DNA of 64,000 bases from Blastopirellula retiformator (GCF_007859755.1 NZ_SJPF01000004.1:779720-843719), one strand, 5' to 3'. Positions 8,391 to 17,494 are shown, counted from the stretch's first letter. Translations and numbers: made by a program. Notes: generated by a model from the sequence alone, not told the origin.

Positions 8391-9098
8391 ATGTGGTGCG
8401 AACATTGCCGCCAAGACGTAACTCCCATCGCTGCGGCGGAGGATGCGCGCATCCTCTGCGGCCGATGCCAGAATACGTTGGAAGCGAAGCCGGAAGCTCC
8501 CCCGTCGCTGCGGATTGATACGCTCCGCCTGCAGGAAGATCTGCAAACGATCGATCGCATCGTGGCGATGATGGGCCGCGAACCGGCGAAAGAAAAAACG
8601 CCGATCCCCTCCCCTGACCCGCCGCCGCGCGAACCGGCCGCTCCCCAAGCGCCCGCACCGCCGCGACCGGCCCGCAAAAAACTACGGGGGCCTCGCACGT
8701 CGATCTTCTCGTGGCTGGCGACCTCGCTCGGCTCGATCATGCTGGTCTGCGGCCTGGTGCTGCTGGGCTGGGCGATGTTTGAACCGCGGCCGATTTTGTC
8801 GTTGGTCGGACAACCGCTGACCGCCGTGGGAATCGCCGCGATGCTGGTCGGCGTCGTCTTCCAACTCGACAGCGTGATGCAAACCAATCGCCGCTTGCAT
8901 CGCCAACTGCATGAGGTCAAAGAAGAGCTAGAAGACCAAAAAGCGACGACCCGCCTGGCCGGCTCTTCACATTCGTCGCCGGGTCAAAACTTCTACCTGC
9001 ACATGGCCGAAGGCGCCAGCCCGCACGTATTGCTGGCCGACGTCAAAGGCCAACTCGATCTCTTAGCCACACAAATGGCCGGCCAACGCGGGCGATAG
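8391..9098 (+). CDS. Zinc-ribbon protein with two membrane segments and a coiled coil
   Basis: The 235-residue protein starts with a zinc ribbon (C3-x2-C6, C23-x2-C26), then a Pro/Ala-rich linker (about 66-100), two hydrophobic segments (about 104-129 and 137-158) and a charged coiled coil (about 160-185). The C-terminal tail is hydrophilic. The ATG at 8391 is chosen because the zinc ribbon begins at residue 3; a TTG at 8373 is an alternative. It resembles the larger zinc-ribbon membrane protein at 3897-5237 in plan but not in detail. Function unknown. Confidence 0.75.
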   Translation: MWCEHCRQDVTPIAAAEDARILCGRCQNTLEAKPEAPPSLRIDTLRLQEDLQTIDRIVAMMGREPAKEKTPIPSPDPPPREPAAPQAPAPPRPARKKLRGPRTSIFSWLATSLGSIMLVCGLVLLGWAMFEPRPILSLVGQPLTAVGIAAMLVGVVFQLDSVMQTNRRLHRQLHEVKEELEDQKATTRLAGSSHSSPGQNFYLHMAEGASPHVLLADVKGQLDLLATQMAGQRGR

Positions 9099-9196
9099 GG
9101 TCCTCAACAGTAGCCCGCAGCGCCAGCGAGGGAAATGCGGCGTGCATTCAATGACGAACCAGGCGCGATGATTTCCCCAATCGCCACCAACTTCCA

Positions 9197-9331
9197 AGGC
9201 CCGGAGGGCCGTCCTAATCTAGCCTGGGGCGCAGTCGCACATTGCGACGCAGCCCCAGGTCGGTGCGTTCAATTGATCGTTGACGCCGAACTGGATCGTC
9301 CTTCGATTTGGGCCGCCCCTCCGGGGCTTTA
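9197..9331 (+). repeat. REP-like palindromic element between convergent genes
   Basis: The core at 9223-9259 is a near-perfect hairpin (CCTGGGGC...GCCCCAGG outside, AGTCGC-ACATT-GCGACG inside) headed by CTAG. Flanking hairpins are GGCCC-GGA-GGGCC and GCCCC-TCC-GGGGC. The build resembles the elements beside the RAYT at 7567-8022. It sits between the stops of the zinc-ribbon gene and trpD and may also stop transcription. Confidence 0.6.
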
Positions 9332-9422
9332 AGTTGGACTGGACCATTTCCAATTCCCACGAATGGCCTGATCACGTCTGCTTCGACCTGCCTGGGCCAC
9401 CCAACTGATCGCCTGAACCTGC

Positions 9423-10442
9423 TTACGCGCCCTTGTGCGAAAGCTCCGCCAACTGCTGCAGCTTGGCCAGCGCCGCGCCGCTGTCGATCGCTACGTCGGC
9501 CATGGCGGCGGCTTCGTTGGGGCTGCTTGCTTTTTCGGCGGTCCAGATGGCGGCGGCGGCGTTCAGGACGACGATGTCGCGCGATGGGCACTTCTCTTTG
9601 TTTAAGACGCGACGAATCATCGTGGCGCTTTCTTCCGGATCGGCGACCTTCATCGTCTCAAGACTGTCAACCGGAATGTCAAAGTCGCTGGGGCTCCAGT
9701 CCCATTTCGCAAGCTGATCGTCGGCGGCGAGCGTCACATGCGTCTTGCCGGTCAGGGTCACTTCGTCCAAGCCATCTTCGCCGGTCACTAAAACCGCACG
9801 GCGCACGCCGAGCTTCAGCACTGCGGCCGCCATCGGATCGCGCATGCCAGGTCGGCCAACGCCGAGCAATTGGTACTGCGCTTGGGCGGGATTGCAGAGC
9901 GGGCCCAACAGATTGAAGATCGTCGGCACGCCCAAACTCTTGCGAACCGCCGAGACGTGACGCATCGATTGATGCGCCAGCGGGGCGAAACAGAAACAGA
10001 TGCCGATCTTGTTCAGGCAGCGTTCGATCTGCGGCACGGTCGCTTCGATGTTCACGCCCAGCTTGGCCAGTACGTCGGCGCTGCCGGTCTTGCTGGTGAC
10101 GCTGCGATTGCCATGCTTGGCGACCGGAACTCCGGCGGCCGCCGTCACAATTGCCGCGGCGGTGCTGATGTTGAAGGTGCCGCTGCCGTCGCCGCCGGTG
10201 CCGCAGGTGTCGATCACGTCGGTCCGGTCGGTCTGAATCGCGGTCATGTTCCGCCGCATCGCGATCGCGGCGCCCGCCAGTTCGTCGACGGCCGGACCTT
10301 TGGCGTTGATGCCGGTCAACAGCCGGGCAATCTGGTCATCCGGCCAAGCGCCCTGCATGATCTCGTCGATCGCCGCCGCCATTTGGTCGACCGTCAAATC
10401 GCGGCCCGCTTCCAGTTCGTTCCAGATCGCTTCGTTTCCCAT
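9423..10442 (-). CDS. trpD: Anthranilate phosphoribosyltransferase
   Basis: The 339-residue protein carries the family signature DTCGTGGDGSGTFNIST (residues 78-94), then KHGNRSVTSKTGSAD, FAPLAHQSMRHV, NLLGPLCNPA and GEDGLDEVTLTGKT. It transfers phosphoribose from PRPP to anthranilate in tryptophan synthesis. The ATG at 10442 gives the usual family length; the frame extends further upstream with a non-family sequence. No other trp gene is in the window, so trpD is detached from a trp operon. It is divergent from the nucleoside hydrolase gene. Confidence 0.95.
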   Translation of the reverse strand: MGNEAIWNELEAGRDLTVDQMAAAIDEIMQGAWPDDQIARLLTGINAKGPAVDELAGAAIAMRRNMTAIQTDRTDVIDTCGTGGDGSGTFNISTAAAIVTAAAGVPVAKHGNRSVTSKTGSADVLAKLGVNIEATVPQIERCLNKIGICFCFAPLAHQSMRHVSAVRKSLGVPTIFNLLGPLCNPAQAQYQLLGVGRPGMRDPMAAAVLKLGVRRAVLVTGEDGLDEVTLTGKTHVTLAADDQLAKWDWSPSDFDIPVDSLETMKVADPEESATMIRRVLNKEKCPSRDIVVLNAAAAIWTAEKASSPNEAAAMADVAIDSGAALAKLQQLAELSHKGA

Positions 10443-10643
10443 TCGCTTCCTCGCCAAACTTTGCCAATCGAGGATTGATTCTACCGACTCGCGGGGCCGG
10501 CTCCCACCCGCGTTCGACTGCACCTGCCGACGGCATTCTGATATAAATAGAGTGGGCAGGCCTTGCAGGAGGCGAGACAAGATCGTCTCGCGAGGCGAAA
10601 TTTAGGACAATTACCGCTGCGAGCGAGAGGTCGAAGATCGACT

Positions 10644-11588
10644 ATGGCCAGGAAGGTTATCATTGACTGCGATCCCGGGATCGACGACGCCGTCGCCCTG
10701 ATGGTCGCCCTGTTCGACGCTGAATTGGACGTGGTTGCGGTCACCTCGACCGCCGGCAATGTCCCAGCCGATCAGGCAGGACGCAATCTACAGGGCCTGG
10801 TCGAGCGTCTTGATCCGCCCCGTCGCCCCCGCATCGGGGTAGGTACGGGACCGAAAACGGCGCCGCCGGTCGACGGAACCGACCTGAACGGGACCGATGG
10901 CTTGGCCAACTTAGAACTGGTCGTCTCTTCGCTACACCAGCGGCACCCGGCCGAGAAACTGATCTGTGACGAGATACGGGCCGCGCCCGAAGAAGTGACG
11001 CTGGTCGCTTTGGGCCCGATGACCAACATCGCCCGAGCCCTGCAGCGCGATCCGATGATCGCCGCCCAAATCGGCCGCATCGTCATCATGGGGGGCGCGT
11101 ACAACGGCATCGGCAACGTCACCCCAGCCGCCGAGTTCAATTGCCACTTCGATGCGATGGCGGCCCGGACCGTCTTCAAGTCGCGCACCACCAAGACGCT
11201 GATTCCGCTCGACGTCACCCGTCAGGCGGCGTTTGCTCTCGACCTGCTCGATCAACTGCCGAACATCGAATCTTCGCCGGCGTCGCAGTTGCTGCATCAA
11301 TTGATTCCGTTCGTCTATCGCAGCCATCGTCAGTCGCTGGGGATCGAGGGGATTTATTTGCATGACGCCGTCGCACTGGCGGCGGTGCTGCATCCCGAGT
11401 TCTTCGAGATGGAAGAGATGGCCGGCGACGTCGAAACGACCGGCGAGATCACCTTGGGCGCCACTGTCTTCGATCGCCGCGAACATCGCGCCTGGGCGAC
11501 CAACATGGAAGTCGCCTCGAAGATCGATGTTCCCCGGGTGCAGGATTGCGTCATTCAAGGACTACGCGCCGCGATTCGGGGAACGTAG
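10644..11588 (+). CDS. Inosine/uridine-preferring nucleoside hydrolase family protein
   Basis: The 314-residue protein opens with the calcium-binding motif of the family, DCDPGIDDA (D10, D14, D15), followed by LVALGPMTNIA, IVIMGGA and AEFNCHFD, and ends with a conserved YLHDAVALA segment. Such enzymes cleave the N-glycosidic bond of ribonucleosides for base salvage. Substrate preference cannot be read from the sequence. The ATG at 10644 starts right before the family motif. There is no signal peptide, so it is probably cytoplasmic. Confidence 0.9.
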   Translation: MARKVIIDCDPGIDDAVALMVALFDAELDVVAVTSTAGNVPADQAGRNLQGLVERLDPPRRPRIGVGTGPKTAPPVDGTDLNGTDGLANLELVVSSLHQRHPAEKLICDEIRAAPEEVTLVALGPMTNIARALQRDPMIAAQIGRIVIMGGAYNGIGNVTPAAEFNCHFDAMAARTVFKSRTTKTLIPLDVTRQAAFALDLLDQLPNIESSPASQLLHQLIPFVYRSHRQSLGIEGIYLHDAVALAAVLHPEFFEMEEMAGDVETTGEITLGATVFDRREHRAWATNMEVASKIDVPRVQDCVIQGLRAAIRGT

Positions 11589-11648
11589 TGAGACCGATGT
11601 AGCGACTGTCTTGAACGTCAAGCGGTTTTTACGTTTTCCCCCATGCGT

Positions 11649-11764
11649 TTTGGTGCAGCGGAGCGAAACCCAACGATGCGGTCGCAAGAACAAGATGGGT
11701 TGCGCAAGCGAGTCTCGGCGAACAAGCGAAACAACTTGTGTTGCGCTTGCTCCACCCACCCTAC
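11649..11764 (-). repeat. GTAGGGTGGG-type interspersed repeat, copy A
   Basis: About 115 bp that align along their length with 50415-50531 (same order of blocks, roughly three quarters of bases alike by eye). On the minus strand it begins GTAGGGTGGGTGGAGCAAGC and contains imperfect inverted repeats (AAGCG/CGCTT, GGTGGGT/ACCCATC). No coding potential is evident. It lies between the nucleoside hydrolase and htrA genes. Confidence 0.7.
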
Positions 11765-11793
11765 AAATACTTGGCGAAACCTATCTGGTGCGC

Positions 11794-11860
11794 CACTGCT
11801 GGCTTGTCCAGCAGTGTGTAGCGCGGGCGCCGTTGTCACGTCTTCCTGGCAACGGCGCCC
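11794..11860 (+). repeat. Two adjacent palindromes downstream of the HtrA-like gene
   Basis: The first hairpin, 11794-11816, is CACTGCTGG-CTTG-TCCAGCAGTG. The second, 11825-11860, pairs GGGCGCCGTTG with CAACGGCGCCC around a 14-nt loop. They follow the 11649-11764 repeat and lie just past the stop of the protease gene (minus strand), so the second could also end that transcript although it lacks a T run. Confidence 0.55.
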
Positions 11861-11878
11861 AAAATCGCTGGCAGTCCT

Positions 11879-13000
11879 CTACTTCACCGACGAGTCGCGG
11901 ACGGCTAGTTCCAGTTCGACAACCATCAGCTTGCCATCGCGGTAGAGATCGACCGGCAGCTTGACGCCTAGCGGCGACAGACTGACGACGTTGACCAGGT
12001 GCGAGTCGTCTTCGATTTCTTGGTTGTTGAACCGCACAATGACGTCGCCGACCAGGATGCCGGCCGCGTCGGCTGGCGAACCTTCGGTCACGCCGTTAAC
12101 GCGGGTTCCCTTCGCCATCGGCAGACCCAACATCTCGGCCTTCTTGCTGTCGTACTGCGAGTCGAGCACGACTCCCAGAAAGGCCCGCGAGACTTTGCCG
12201 TCGTCGATCATCTGCCGAGCGATGTTGAGCGCCGAGTTGATCGGAATCGTAAAGCCGATGCCGTCGTTGCCCCCCGAGTTGCTGGCGATCGCCGTATTGA
12301 TGCCGATCACTTCGCCCCGCATGTTGAGCAGCGGACCGCCGCTGTTGCCGGGATTGATGGCGGCGTCGGTCTGCATGAAGTTCTGAAACTTCAAACCTTG
12401 GCGACCTAATTGCAGATCGCGACGCCCCTTGGCGCTGATGATGCCATACGTAACCGATTGGCTGAGTCCAAACGGACTGCCGACCGCCAGAACGAACTCG
12501 CCGATCTCGACATCCGAGCTATTGGCGACTTGGGCCGGCACCAGACGATCGGCTTCGACCGCCATGGCGGCGACGTCGGTTTCGCGATCGGTCCAGACTT
12601 GCGTCGGGCGCAAGATGCGGCCGTCGTCGAGATGGATCTTGATATCTTGATTGGCGGCCTGACTGATCACGTGGCGATTGGTCAGGATGTAATGCTTCTT
12701 GTTGTGGAGAATGATGACGCCGGAGCCGGCTTCGTCAACGATGCTGCCGCCATAGGCGAGCGACTCCCCTTCTTTCTTCCGCGCTTCGATATGCACGACC
12801 GAAGGACGGACGTAGCGACAGACCTTTTTCAGCAGGTTGCCATGCGTTTCGATCTCGGCCACTTCCGCCAGAATCGCCTGACGGAGTTGATCGCGCGGCG
12901 ATACCGCTTGTTCTTGGGAAAGCGCGAGACTGGAGAATGGTACGCACAACAGCAGGGTCGCGACGATCGCGAGAGTCATACGGGATTTGTGCGTGTTCAT
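11879..13000 (-). CDS. HtrA/DegP-like secreted serine protease with one PDZ domain
   Basis: The 373-residue protein has a signal peptide (about 1-28), a trypsin-like protease domain with catalytic H110 (TNRHV), D142 (ETDVA) and S220 (NPGNSGGP), and a single PDZ domain (about 280-370, GVTEGSPADAAGI). HtrA proteases degrade or refold damaged envelope proteins. One PDZ makes it DegS/HtrA-like in size rather than a two-PDZ DegP. An extra helical segment of about 35 residues precedes the protease domain. It follows the DksA-type gene on the same strand with about 190 bp and a terminator between. Confidence 0.92.
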   Translation of the reverse strand: MNTHKSRMTLAIVATLLLCVPFSSLALSQEQAVSPRDQLRQAILAEVAEIETHGNLLKKVCRYVRPSVVHIEARKKEGESLAYGGSIVDEAGSGVIILHNKKHYILTNRHVISQAANQDIKIHLDDGRILRPTQVWTDRETDVAAMAVEADRLVPAQVANSSDVEIGEFVLAVGSPFGLSQSVTYGIISAKGRRDLQLGRQGLKFQNFMQTDAAINPGNSGGPLLNMRGEVIGINTAIASNSGGNDGIGFTIPINSALNIARQMIDDGKVSRAFLGVVLDSQYDSKKAEMLGLPMAKGTRVNGVTEGSPADAAGILVGDVIVRFNNQEIEDDSHLVNVVSLSPLGVKLPVDLYRDGKLMVVELELAVRDSSVK

Positions 13001-13123
13001 GTAAAGCCATCCTGCGCTGGAAGCCGCCGAAATAGTGATTCTCCGTCGAATTCTAGGCTGTACTGAGGTGAACGCAAGTCTTTCGTGCGGGCGCCTGTCG
13101 ACGTAACCCCGGGCAGCGCATAG

Positions 13124-13158
13124 AAAAAGGCGGCCTGCCGCAGGGGCATACCGCCTTC
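13124..13158 (-). terminator. Intrinsic terminator of the DksA/TraR-type gene
   Basis: On the minus strand AAGGCGG pairs with CCGCCTT around a GC-rich loop and is followed by TTTTTC. It lies 35 bp past the stop of the gene at 13193. Confidence 0.7.
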
Positions 13159-13192
13159 TTGTTGTTCGGAATATCGCGAAGCGGTGGGCCGC

Positions 13193-13594
13193 TTAGATCG
13201 AGACTTCGTCAGAGTTCTGGAGCCAGCTGACGCCATCTTCGCCCAGTTCTTCCAACTCGCGTTGGCACTTGATGCAGAGCGTAGCGTAGGGGAGCGCTTG
13301 CAGGCGAGCGACCGGAATCTTGCAGCCGCAACCTTCGCATTCGCCGAAGGAACCGCCCCGAATCCGCTCGAGCGCTTTGTCAATTTGCGCCAATTCGCGA
13401 CTTTCGACTTCGGCCAGTTGCGAACTCAATTCGTCTTGAGCGCTGTCGAGCGCGAAATCGACGACGTCTCCAGCGGTTTGCTCAAGCTCTTTCAACATGC
13501 TCAAGTCGCCCGCGAGAGCCTTGCGGAGTGCGTCGCGGCGCTTCAACAAGATCTCCTTCGTCTTGTCAATGAAGTCCGTTCGTGATTTACCCAT
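13193..13594 (-). CDS. DksA/TraR-family C4 zinc-finger protein
   Basis: The 133-residue protein has an N-terminal helical hairpin and a C-terminal zinc finger with C86, C89, C107 and C110. The segment GDVVDFALDSAQ near residues 42-53 matches the acidic coiled-coil tip of the family (GDxxDxA type). Members bind RNA polymerase through the secondary channel and adjust transcription, often with ppGpp; some are general stress regulators. Whether this is the true DksA of the organism cannot be told from the window. The ATG at 13594 has AAGGTG about 8 nt upstream; a GTG nine bases earlier is the alternative. Confidence 0.88.
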   Translation of the reverse strand: MGKSRTDFIDKTKEILLKRRDALRKALAGDLSMLKELEQTAGDVVDFALDSAQDELSSQLAEVESRELAQIDKALERIRGGSFGECEGCGCKIPVARLQALPYATLCIKCQRELEELGEDGVSWLQNSDEVSI

Positions 13595-14149
13595 GGTGGT
13601 CACCTTCGTGTGGCGGAAACCGTAGCAGGTGGACTCAATACGATTGTGGGTCCGTCAGTTTCCGAAATTGGCCTTGCCCATTCTCGTCATTGCCAAGAGA
13701 CCGCCCTGTCGAGGGGATCGACATCACGGTTTCATGCGTAACGAAAATATAGTACCGGTTCGGAATAGGGGAAGTCTTCAAATTCCAAATTCTCTCAGGT
13801 CGCTCCGAATTATCGGTTCACCATCATAAAATACGAGGGAGAAAGGGGTTCGGTTCAAAGATTCGGGTTGATTTCCTGGAGAAAATTTGCTTGCGAATCT
13901 CTTCTTTTTTTCTCTTGGGACACTTTCGCCCACGCGTGTTACCGTCATCGACCAATCGGAGAAACCGATTCAAGCCGTTTTTCGGAAATGCCGGCTGATT
14001 TCTTGAGGCGCACCGCCGTGGCAGGCGGGCCCGTTCTTTGACCGTCGCCCAGAGGTGAGCTATATCCCCTTATCGCGGCTGGGTTTAGTCCTTCAGATCC
14101 GGCGGCAGCTTCCTCCCCCAAAGCCTCGGTCAAGACGTTAGGCGACGCT
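13595..14149. other. Gene-free interval with divergent promoters
   Basis: It separates the divergent DksA-type and FHA genes. The middle (about 13780-13920) is clearly more AT-rich than its surroundings and holds a pyrimidine run. No RNA gene, hairpin terminator or convincing small gene was found; promoters for both neighbours are expected here but no box is clear enough to place. Confidence 0.4.
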
Positions 14150-15934
14150 ATGGTTACGCAAGTCGATTTGCTGCAATCTCCCTTACTTGGCAAGCCGCTG
14201 AGCCCGCTCGTGCTGCGCGTCGAAGGGACGGAACGGGACGGTCAGGTCGTACAGTTGCAGCGGACCAAATGCGTCATCGGCTCGGCCGCTAGCTGTTCGC
14301 TTCGATTGACCGCCGCCGGCATCCAACCGCGTCACTGCGTGATCTGGCGGGGCGCGGCCGGCATGGTGCTGCAGCGGATCGACGGCGAGGTGTTGGTCAA
14401 TGGACAAAGCGTGCCGGAGTCGGCCCTGGTCCCCGGCGATCGGATCACGCTCGGCGCGGTCAGCTTTCGCATCGATCCCGAGTCGGCCGAAGACCTGCAG
14501 CCGCAGAACGAACGTCGCGTGCAAACGCTAGAACGTCGTCTGGGCGAAATCCGCGGCCGCAATCGTCGCCGCATGCACCGCCTAGTCGATATCGTCCGCC
14601 AGTCGATGCGCACCGACGCCACGACGCCGACGCCGGAACCGGCAACGGACCACAGTGATGCTGGCCATAGCAACGCCGAAATCGAACAACTGCAACACGA
14701 CCTGCAGCAATCGCGCGAGCAGAGCGACGCCCAGATCGCCGACCTGCGGCAACAACTGCAGACGCTGCTACAGCAAAACGAAGAGCTGCAGTCGGCGATC
14801 GAGAACGCCGCCGACCATGCAGAACCGGTCGAAGCCGAGCATCTACGGCAAGAGCTGGCGCAGATTCAACAAGCCAGCGAAGTGCGAGTCGCCCAGCTCG
14901 AACAACAGCTCGACGCGTTGCAGCAAGAGAACCAAGCGCTACAGGCCAACAGCGGCGGCGCAACGCCCGCCGATCTGATCGAAGCGCAAGAGAAAGCGCA
15001 GCGCGACGTCGCCGACGCCAACGAGCGTCTGCAGGTGTTGTCGCGCGGCTGGTCGCAGCGCGAACAAGAGTTGATGCGGCGGATCGAAGAGTTGGAAGGA
15101 ATGTCGCAGAAGCTGACCGATGCTCCCGCCCAGTTCGAGTCGAGTCCGCCGGAAGATCGCTACGAAGAAGAGGAAGCGCCGGAAGAAGACGAAGAGGAAG
15201 TCGCGCCGCCGCAACCGACCTCGCAAACCAGCGTGGCCGACGTGCTGGCCAAGTTCGGCTTTGATCCGCATGCCGAAGAGGACGAAGAGGAAGAGGAGTA
15301 CGAACCGACGCCTCCCCCCGTCTCGGAGAGCTACGCAGAAGAGCCGACGCCTGGGGCGAACGCCGATGACGATGACGTCTCGATCGAAGAATACATGTCG
15401 AGCCTGATGAATCGCGTCCGTGGTCGCGAAGCCGAGAAGGCACAAGGCAACGCCAAACCGGAACCGCCCAAGAAGCCCGAACCGCCCAAACCGGTCGAGC
15501 AACAGACGCCGCTCAACTTCGGCGAGTTCATCCCGTCTCGGAAAGCGCCGGAGCAAACTTCCGACCTGCGAGCCTTACGAGACCTGGCGAATCAATCGGC
15601 CCGCTCGGCGATCGACGTCCATACGCTGAAGCGGTGGAGCAACATGTACGTTACCAAGGTGATCGTTTCGGTCGTCGCCTTTGTGACCGCGATCTGCTTG
15701 TTGATCGAAACCGATAGCCTCGTTTCGCTGCAGTTCCTGGGCGCCGCGATCGGGATCATCATCTCGATCTTCTGGGCCTTTCAGGCGGCGATCGTCTACG
15801 GCCAGGTCCGCAGCGCCCGCAAAGTGGTCAATTCTGAGGAAGTGAAGATCCTCGATCCTCACTCCGCCATGCCGTTTGACGCCGGCGAAGTCGACCCCGA
15901 ACAGCTCCGCGATCAGCTCAACAAATCGGAATAG
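14150..15934 (+). CDS. FHA-domain, coiled-coil, membrane-anchored protein
   Basis: The 594-residue protein has an N-terminal FHA domain (about 22-108; CVIGSAASCSLRL, HCVIW, VLVNGQSV, GDRITLG), a phosphothreonine-binding fold. A long Gln/Glu-rich coiled coil (about 120-330) follows, then an acidic low-complexity region (about 335-420), a Pro/Lys linker and two hydrophobic segments near 502-521 and 527-550, ending in a short hydrophilic tail. The order suggests a cytoplasmic phosphopeptide reader tethered to the membrane by its C-terminus. No kinase gene is adjacent. A terminator follows directly. Confidence 0.85.
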   Translation: MVTQVDLLQSPLLGKPLSPLVLRVEGTERDGQVVQLQRTKCVIGSAASCSLRLTAAGIQPRHCVIWRGAAGMVLQRIDGEVLVNGQSVPESALVPGDRITLGAVSFRIDPESAEDLQPQNERRVQTLERRLGEIRGRNRRRMHRLVDIVRQSMRTDATTPTPEPATDHSDAGHSNAEIEQLQHDLQQSREQSDAQIADLRQQLQTLLQQNEELQSAIENAADHAEPVEAEHLRQELAQIQQASEVRVAQLEQQLDALQQENQALQANSGGATPADLIEAQEKAQRDVADANERLQVLSRGWSQREQELMRRIEELEGMSQKLTDAPAQFESSPPEDRYEEEEAPEEDEEEVAPPQPTSQTSVADVLAKFGFDPHAEEDEEEEEYEPTPPPVSESYAEEPTPGANADDDDVSIEEYMSSLMNRVRGREAEKAQGNAKPEPPKKPEPPKPVEQQTPLNFGEFIPSRKAPEQTSDLRALRDLANQSARSAIDVHTLKRWSNMYVTKVIVSVVAFVTAICLLIETDSLVSLQFLGAAIGIIISIFWAFQAAIVYGQVRSARKVVNSEEVKILDPHSAMPFDAGEVDPEQLRDQLNKSE

Positions 15935-15954
15935 TCCGATCGGTTATCGCATTG

Positions 15955-15986
15955 AAGGCCGTAAGCTCCGCTGGCGGCCTTTTTTC
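15955..15986 (+). terminator. Intrinsic terminator after the FHA gene
   Basis: AAGGCCG pairs with CGGCCTT around a 13-nt loop and runs into TTTTTTCG, about 20 bp past the stop of the FHA gene. Confidence 0.8.
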
Positions 15987-16098
15987 GTTCTTGCGGCGCC
16001 GCTCGCTTGCCTCCGATTCGCAATCGTCTCTAAAATTGATCAGGAAGCGGCGTCGTGGGCGTCGCCACCGGTCGATGGATTGCGGATGGGAACCAACG

Positions 16099-16701
16099 AT
16101 GCGCCTACTTTTTTGCCTATCGATAGGGATGAGCCTAGTCCTGGCCAGCGTCTCGTCCGCGCAGGTGGTCCAGTTGCCAGAGCTCCGCAACTTCTCAGTC
16201 GGCACGTCGGTACTGGTTCCTGATCGGGGCGCCACGTATGGCGGCGGCGTGATGCGTCGCAGCGAGACGAGCGGCCAAGTTGGTTCGTTGACCTTTCCCA
16301 GCGGCCGCAGCATGTCGACCGGCACGTCGGCCTCCAACAGCTGGGTCCACGCTTACATTCATCCGACGCCCGCCGAAATGGATGAGATCTTGCTGGGTAA
16401 GCCGTCGACGGTTGATCCCACTTCCTCGAACTCTCCCCTGCGAATGATCGGCGCCGCCCGAGAGCCGGCGACCGGCAGCCTGGCGGCGATCCGCCGGCAA
16501 CTATCGGCCGAAGACGCCGCCGCCAACCGCAAGGCGATCAAGTACGCCGATATGGCCGAAACCTGCGTGAAGCAAGGCAAGCTGAACATCGCCAAACTCT
16601 TCTATCGCTCGGCGATCGATACCGCGACGGGCGAATATCAGCAGCAATTGCAAACGCGGCTCGAGCAGATCGAGATGCGCTCTTCTGGAGCGAATCGGTA
16701 A
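16099..16701 (+). CDS. Secreted hypothetical protein, 200 aa
   Basis: The ATG at 16099 is preceded by GGGA at a suitable distance and gives an ideal signal peptide (residues 1-21, cleavage SSA-Q). A longer upstream frame lacks protein-like sequence. The mature protein starts with a Ser/Gly/Thr-rich segment and ends in a helical region (about 130-195) with a TPR-like flavour (KYADMAETCVKQGKLNIAKLFY). This may be a short helix-repeat scaffold in the periplasm. No family was recognised. Confidence 0.75.
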   Translation: MRLLFCLSIGMSLVLASVSSAQVVQLPELRNFSVGTSVLVPDRGATYGGGVMRRSETSGQVGSLTFPSGRSMSTGTSASNSWVHAYIHPTPAEMDEILLGKPSTVDPTSSNSPLRMIGAAREPATGSLAAIRRQLSAEDAAANRKAIKYADMAETCVKQGKLNIAKLFYRSAIDTATGEYQQQLQTRLEQIEMRSSGANR

Positions 16702-16837
16702 CCAGGAATTACTGAACACTTCGCGATCCTTTCCAACGCCTTTCGTTAAGTTTTCTGGAAGGGGCTTTGGCGTTTTGATGCGAGATTGGCGATCCCGTAT
16801 ACTCGTGTTCTTCTTCGCCGATTCACGAGAACGCACG

Positions 16838-17494
16838 ATGACGACTGCCAGCGAACTGTCCCCCAATTCCAACTCCAACGTCTGGGAACCGATGCCCCGC
16901 GACAAGTGCCCGCGACTCGCCACCGCCGGCTCGATATTCTCCGGCGTTTCGATGCTCCTCCTGCTTTTCGGCGGGCTCATCTTGTCGGTCTTCCTGTGTA
17001 CCAAGGTGCTGGGCCGCCCTGCCCCGTTGCTCCGAGATCCCGTATGGTGGGTCTTGGCCGCCGTGATGTCGCTCGGTCCGCCGATCTTTTTCGAGTGGAA
17101 GCTTTACCAGCGGCATCGCAGCAAGCGACTGTCGATCAACGCAGAGGAGGTCCGCTTTGGCGGCTCCAGCGTCCAACTGGCCGACTTAAAGAGCATTTCG
17201 ACTGGCCAGTTCCAAGGATTCATGGAACGCAACTTTTCGACCCTTGAGAAAGCGGCCGTTATCGCCTCGAACCCGATTACCGCGTCGGCCAAGATTGAGG
17301 GGGCGAAGGCGGGCCGACAACAACTGCGCGATTACAGCCTGACGCTAACGAAGCATGACGGCAAGCAAGTTCATTGGATCGGCGCGCTGGCCTACTTCAA
17401 AGAAGAAGACCTGAAAGCGTTCTTTCACGCGCTGCTAGAGCGAAAGCCGGAACTAGAACTGCAAGCGAAACCAAGCGAGACCTCATCCACGTGA
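16838..17494 (+). CDS. Membrane hypothetical protein, 218 aa
   Basis: The ATG at 16838 is chosen; an upstream in-frame start would add a non-conserved-looking leader. Two hydrophobic segments (about 32-54 and 68-85) are followed by a soluble domain of about 130 residues with beta-strand-like stretches, resembling a PH-like YdbT-type fold in outline only. The stop overlaps the next gene's GTG (GTGA), so the two are probably translated together. Function unknown. Confidence 0.75.
   Translation: MTTASELSPNSNSNVWEPMPRDKCPRLATAGSIFSGVSMLLLLFGGLILSVFLCTKVLGRPAPLLRDPVWWVLAAVMSLGPPIFFEWKLYQRHRSKRLSINAEEVRFGGSSVQLADLKSISTGQFQGFMERNFSTLEKAAVIASNPITASAKIEGAKAGRQQLRDYSLTLTKHDGKQVHWIGALAYFKEEDLKAFFHALLERKPELELQAKPSETSST

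Noticed and set aside
9423..10442. A tryptophan operon around trpD
   Set aside because: Neighbours are a divergent nucleoside hydrolase gene and a convergent zinc-ribbon gene; no other trp gene is present.
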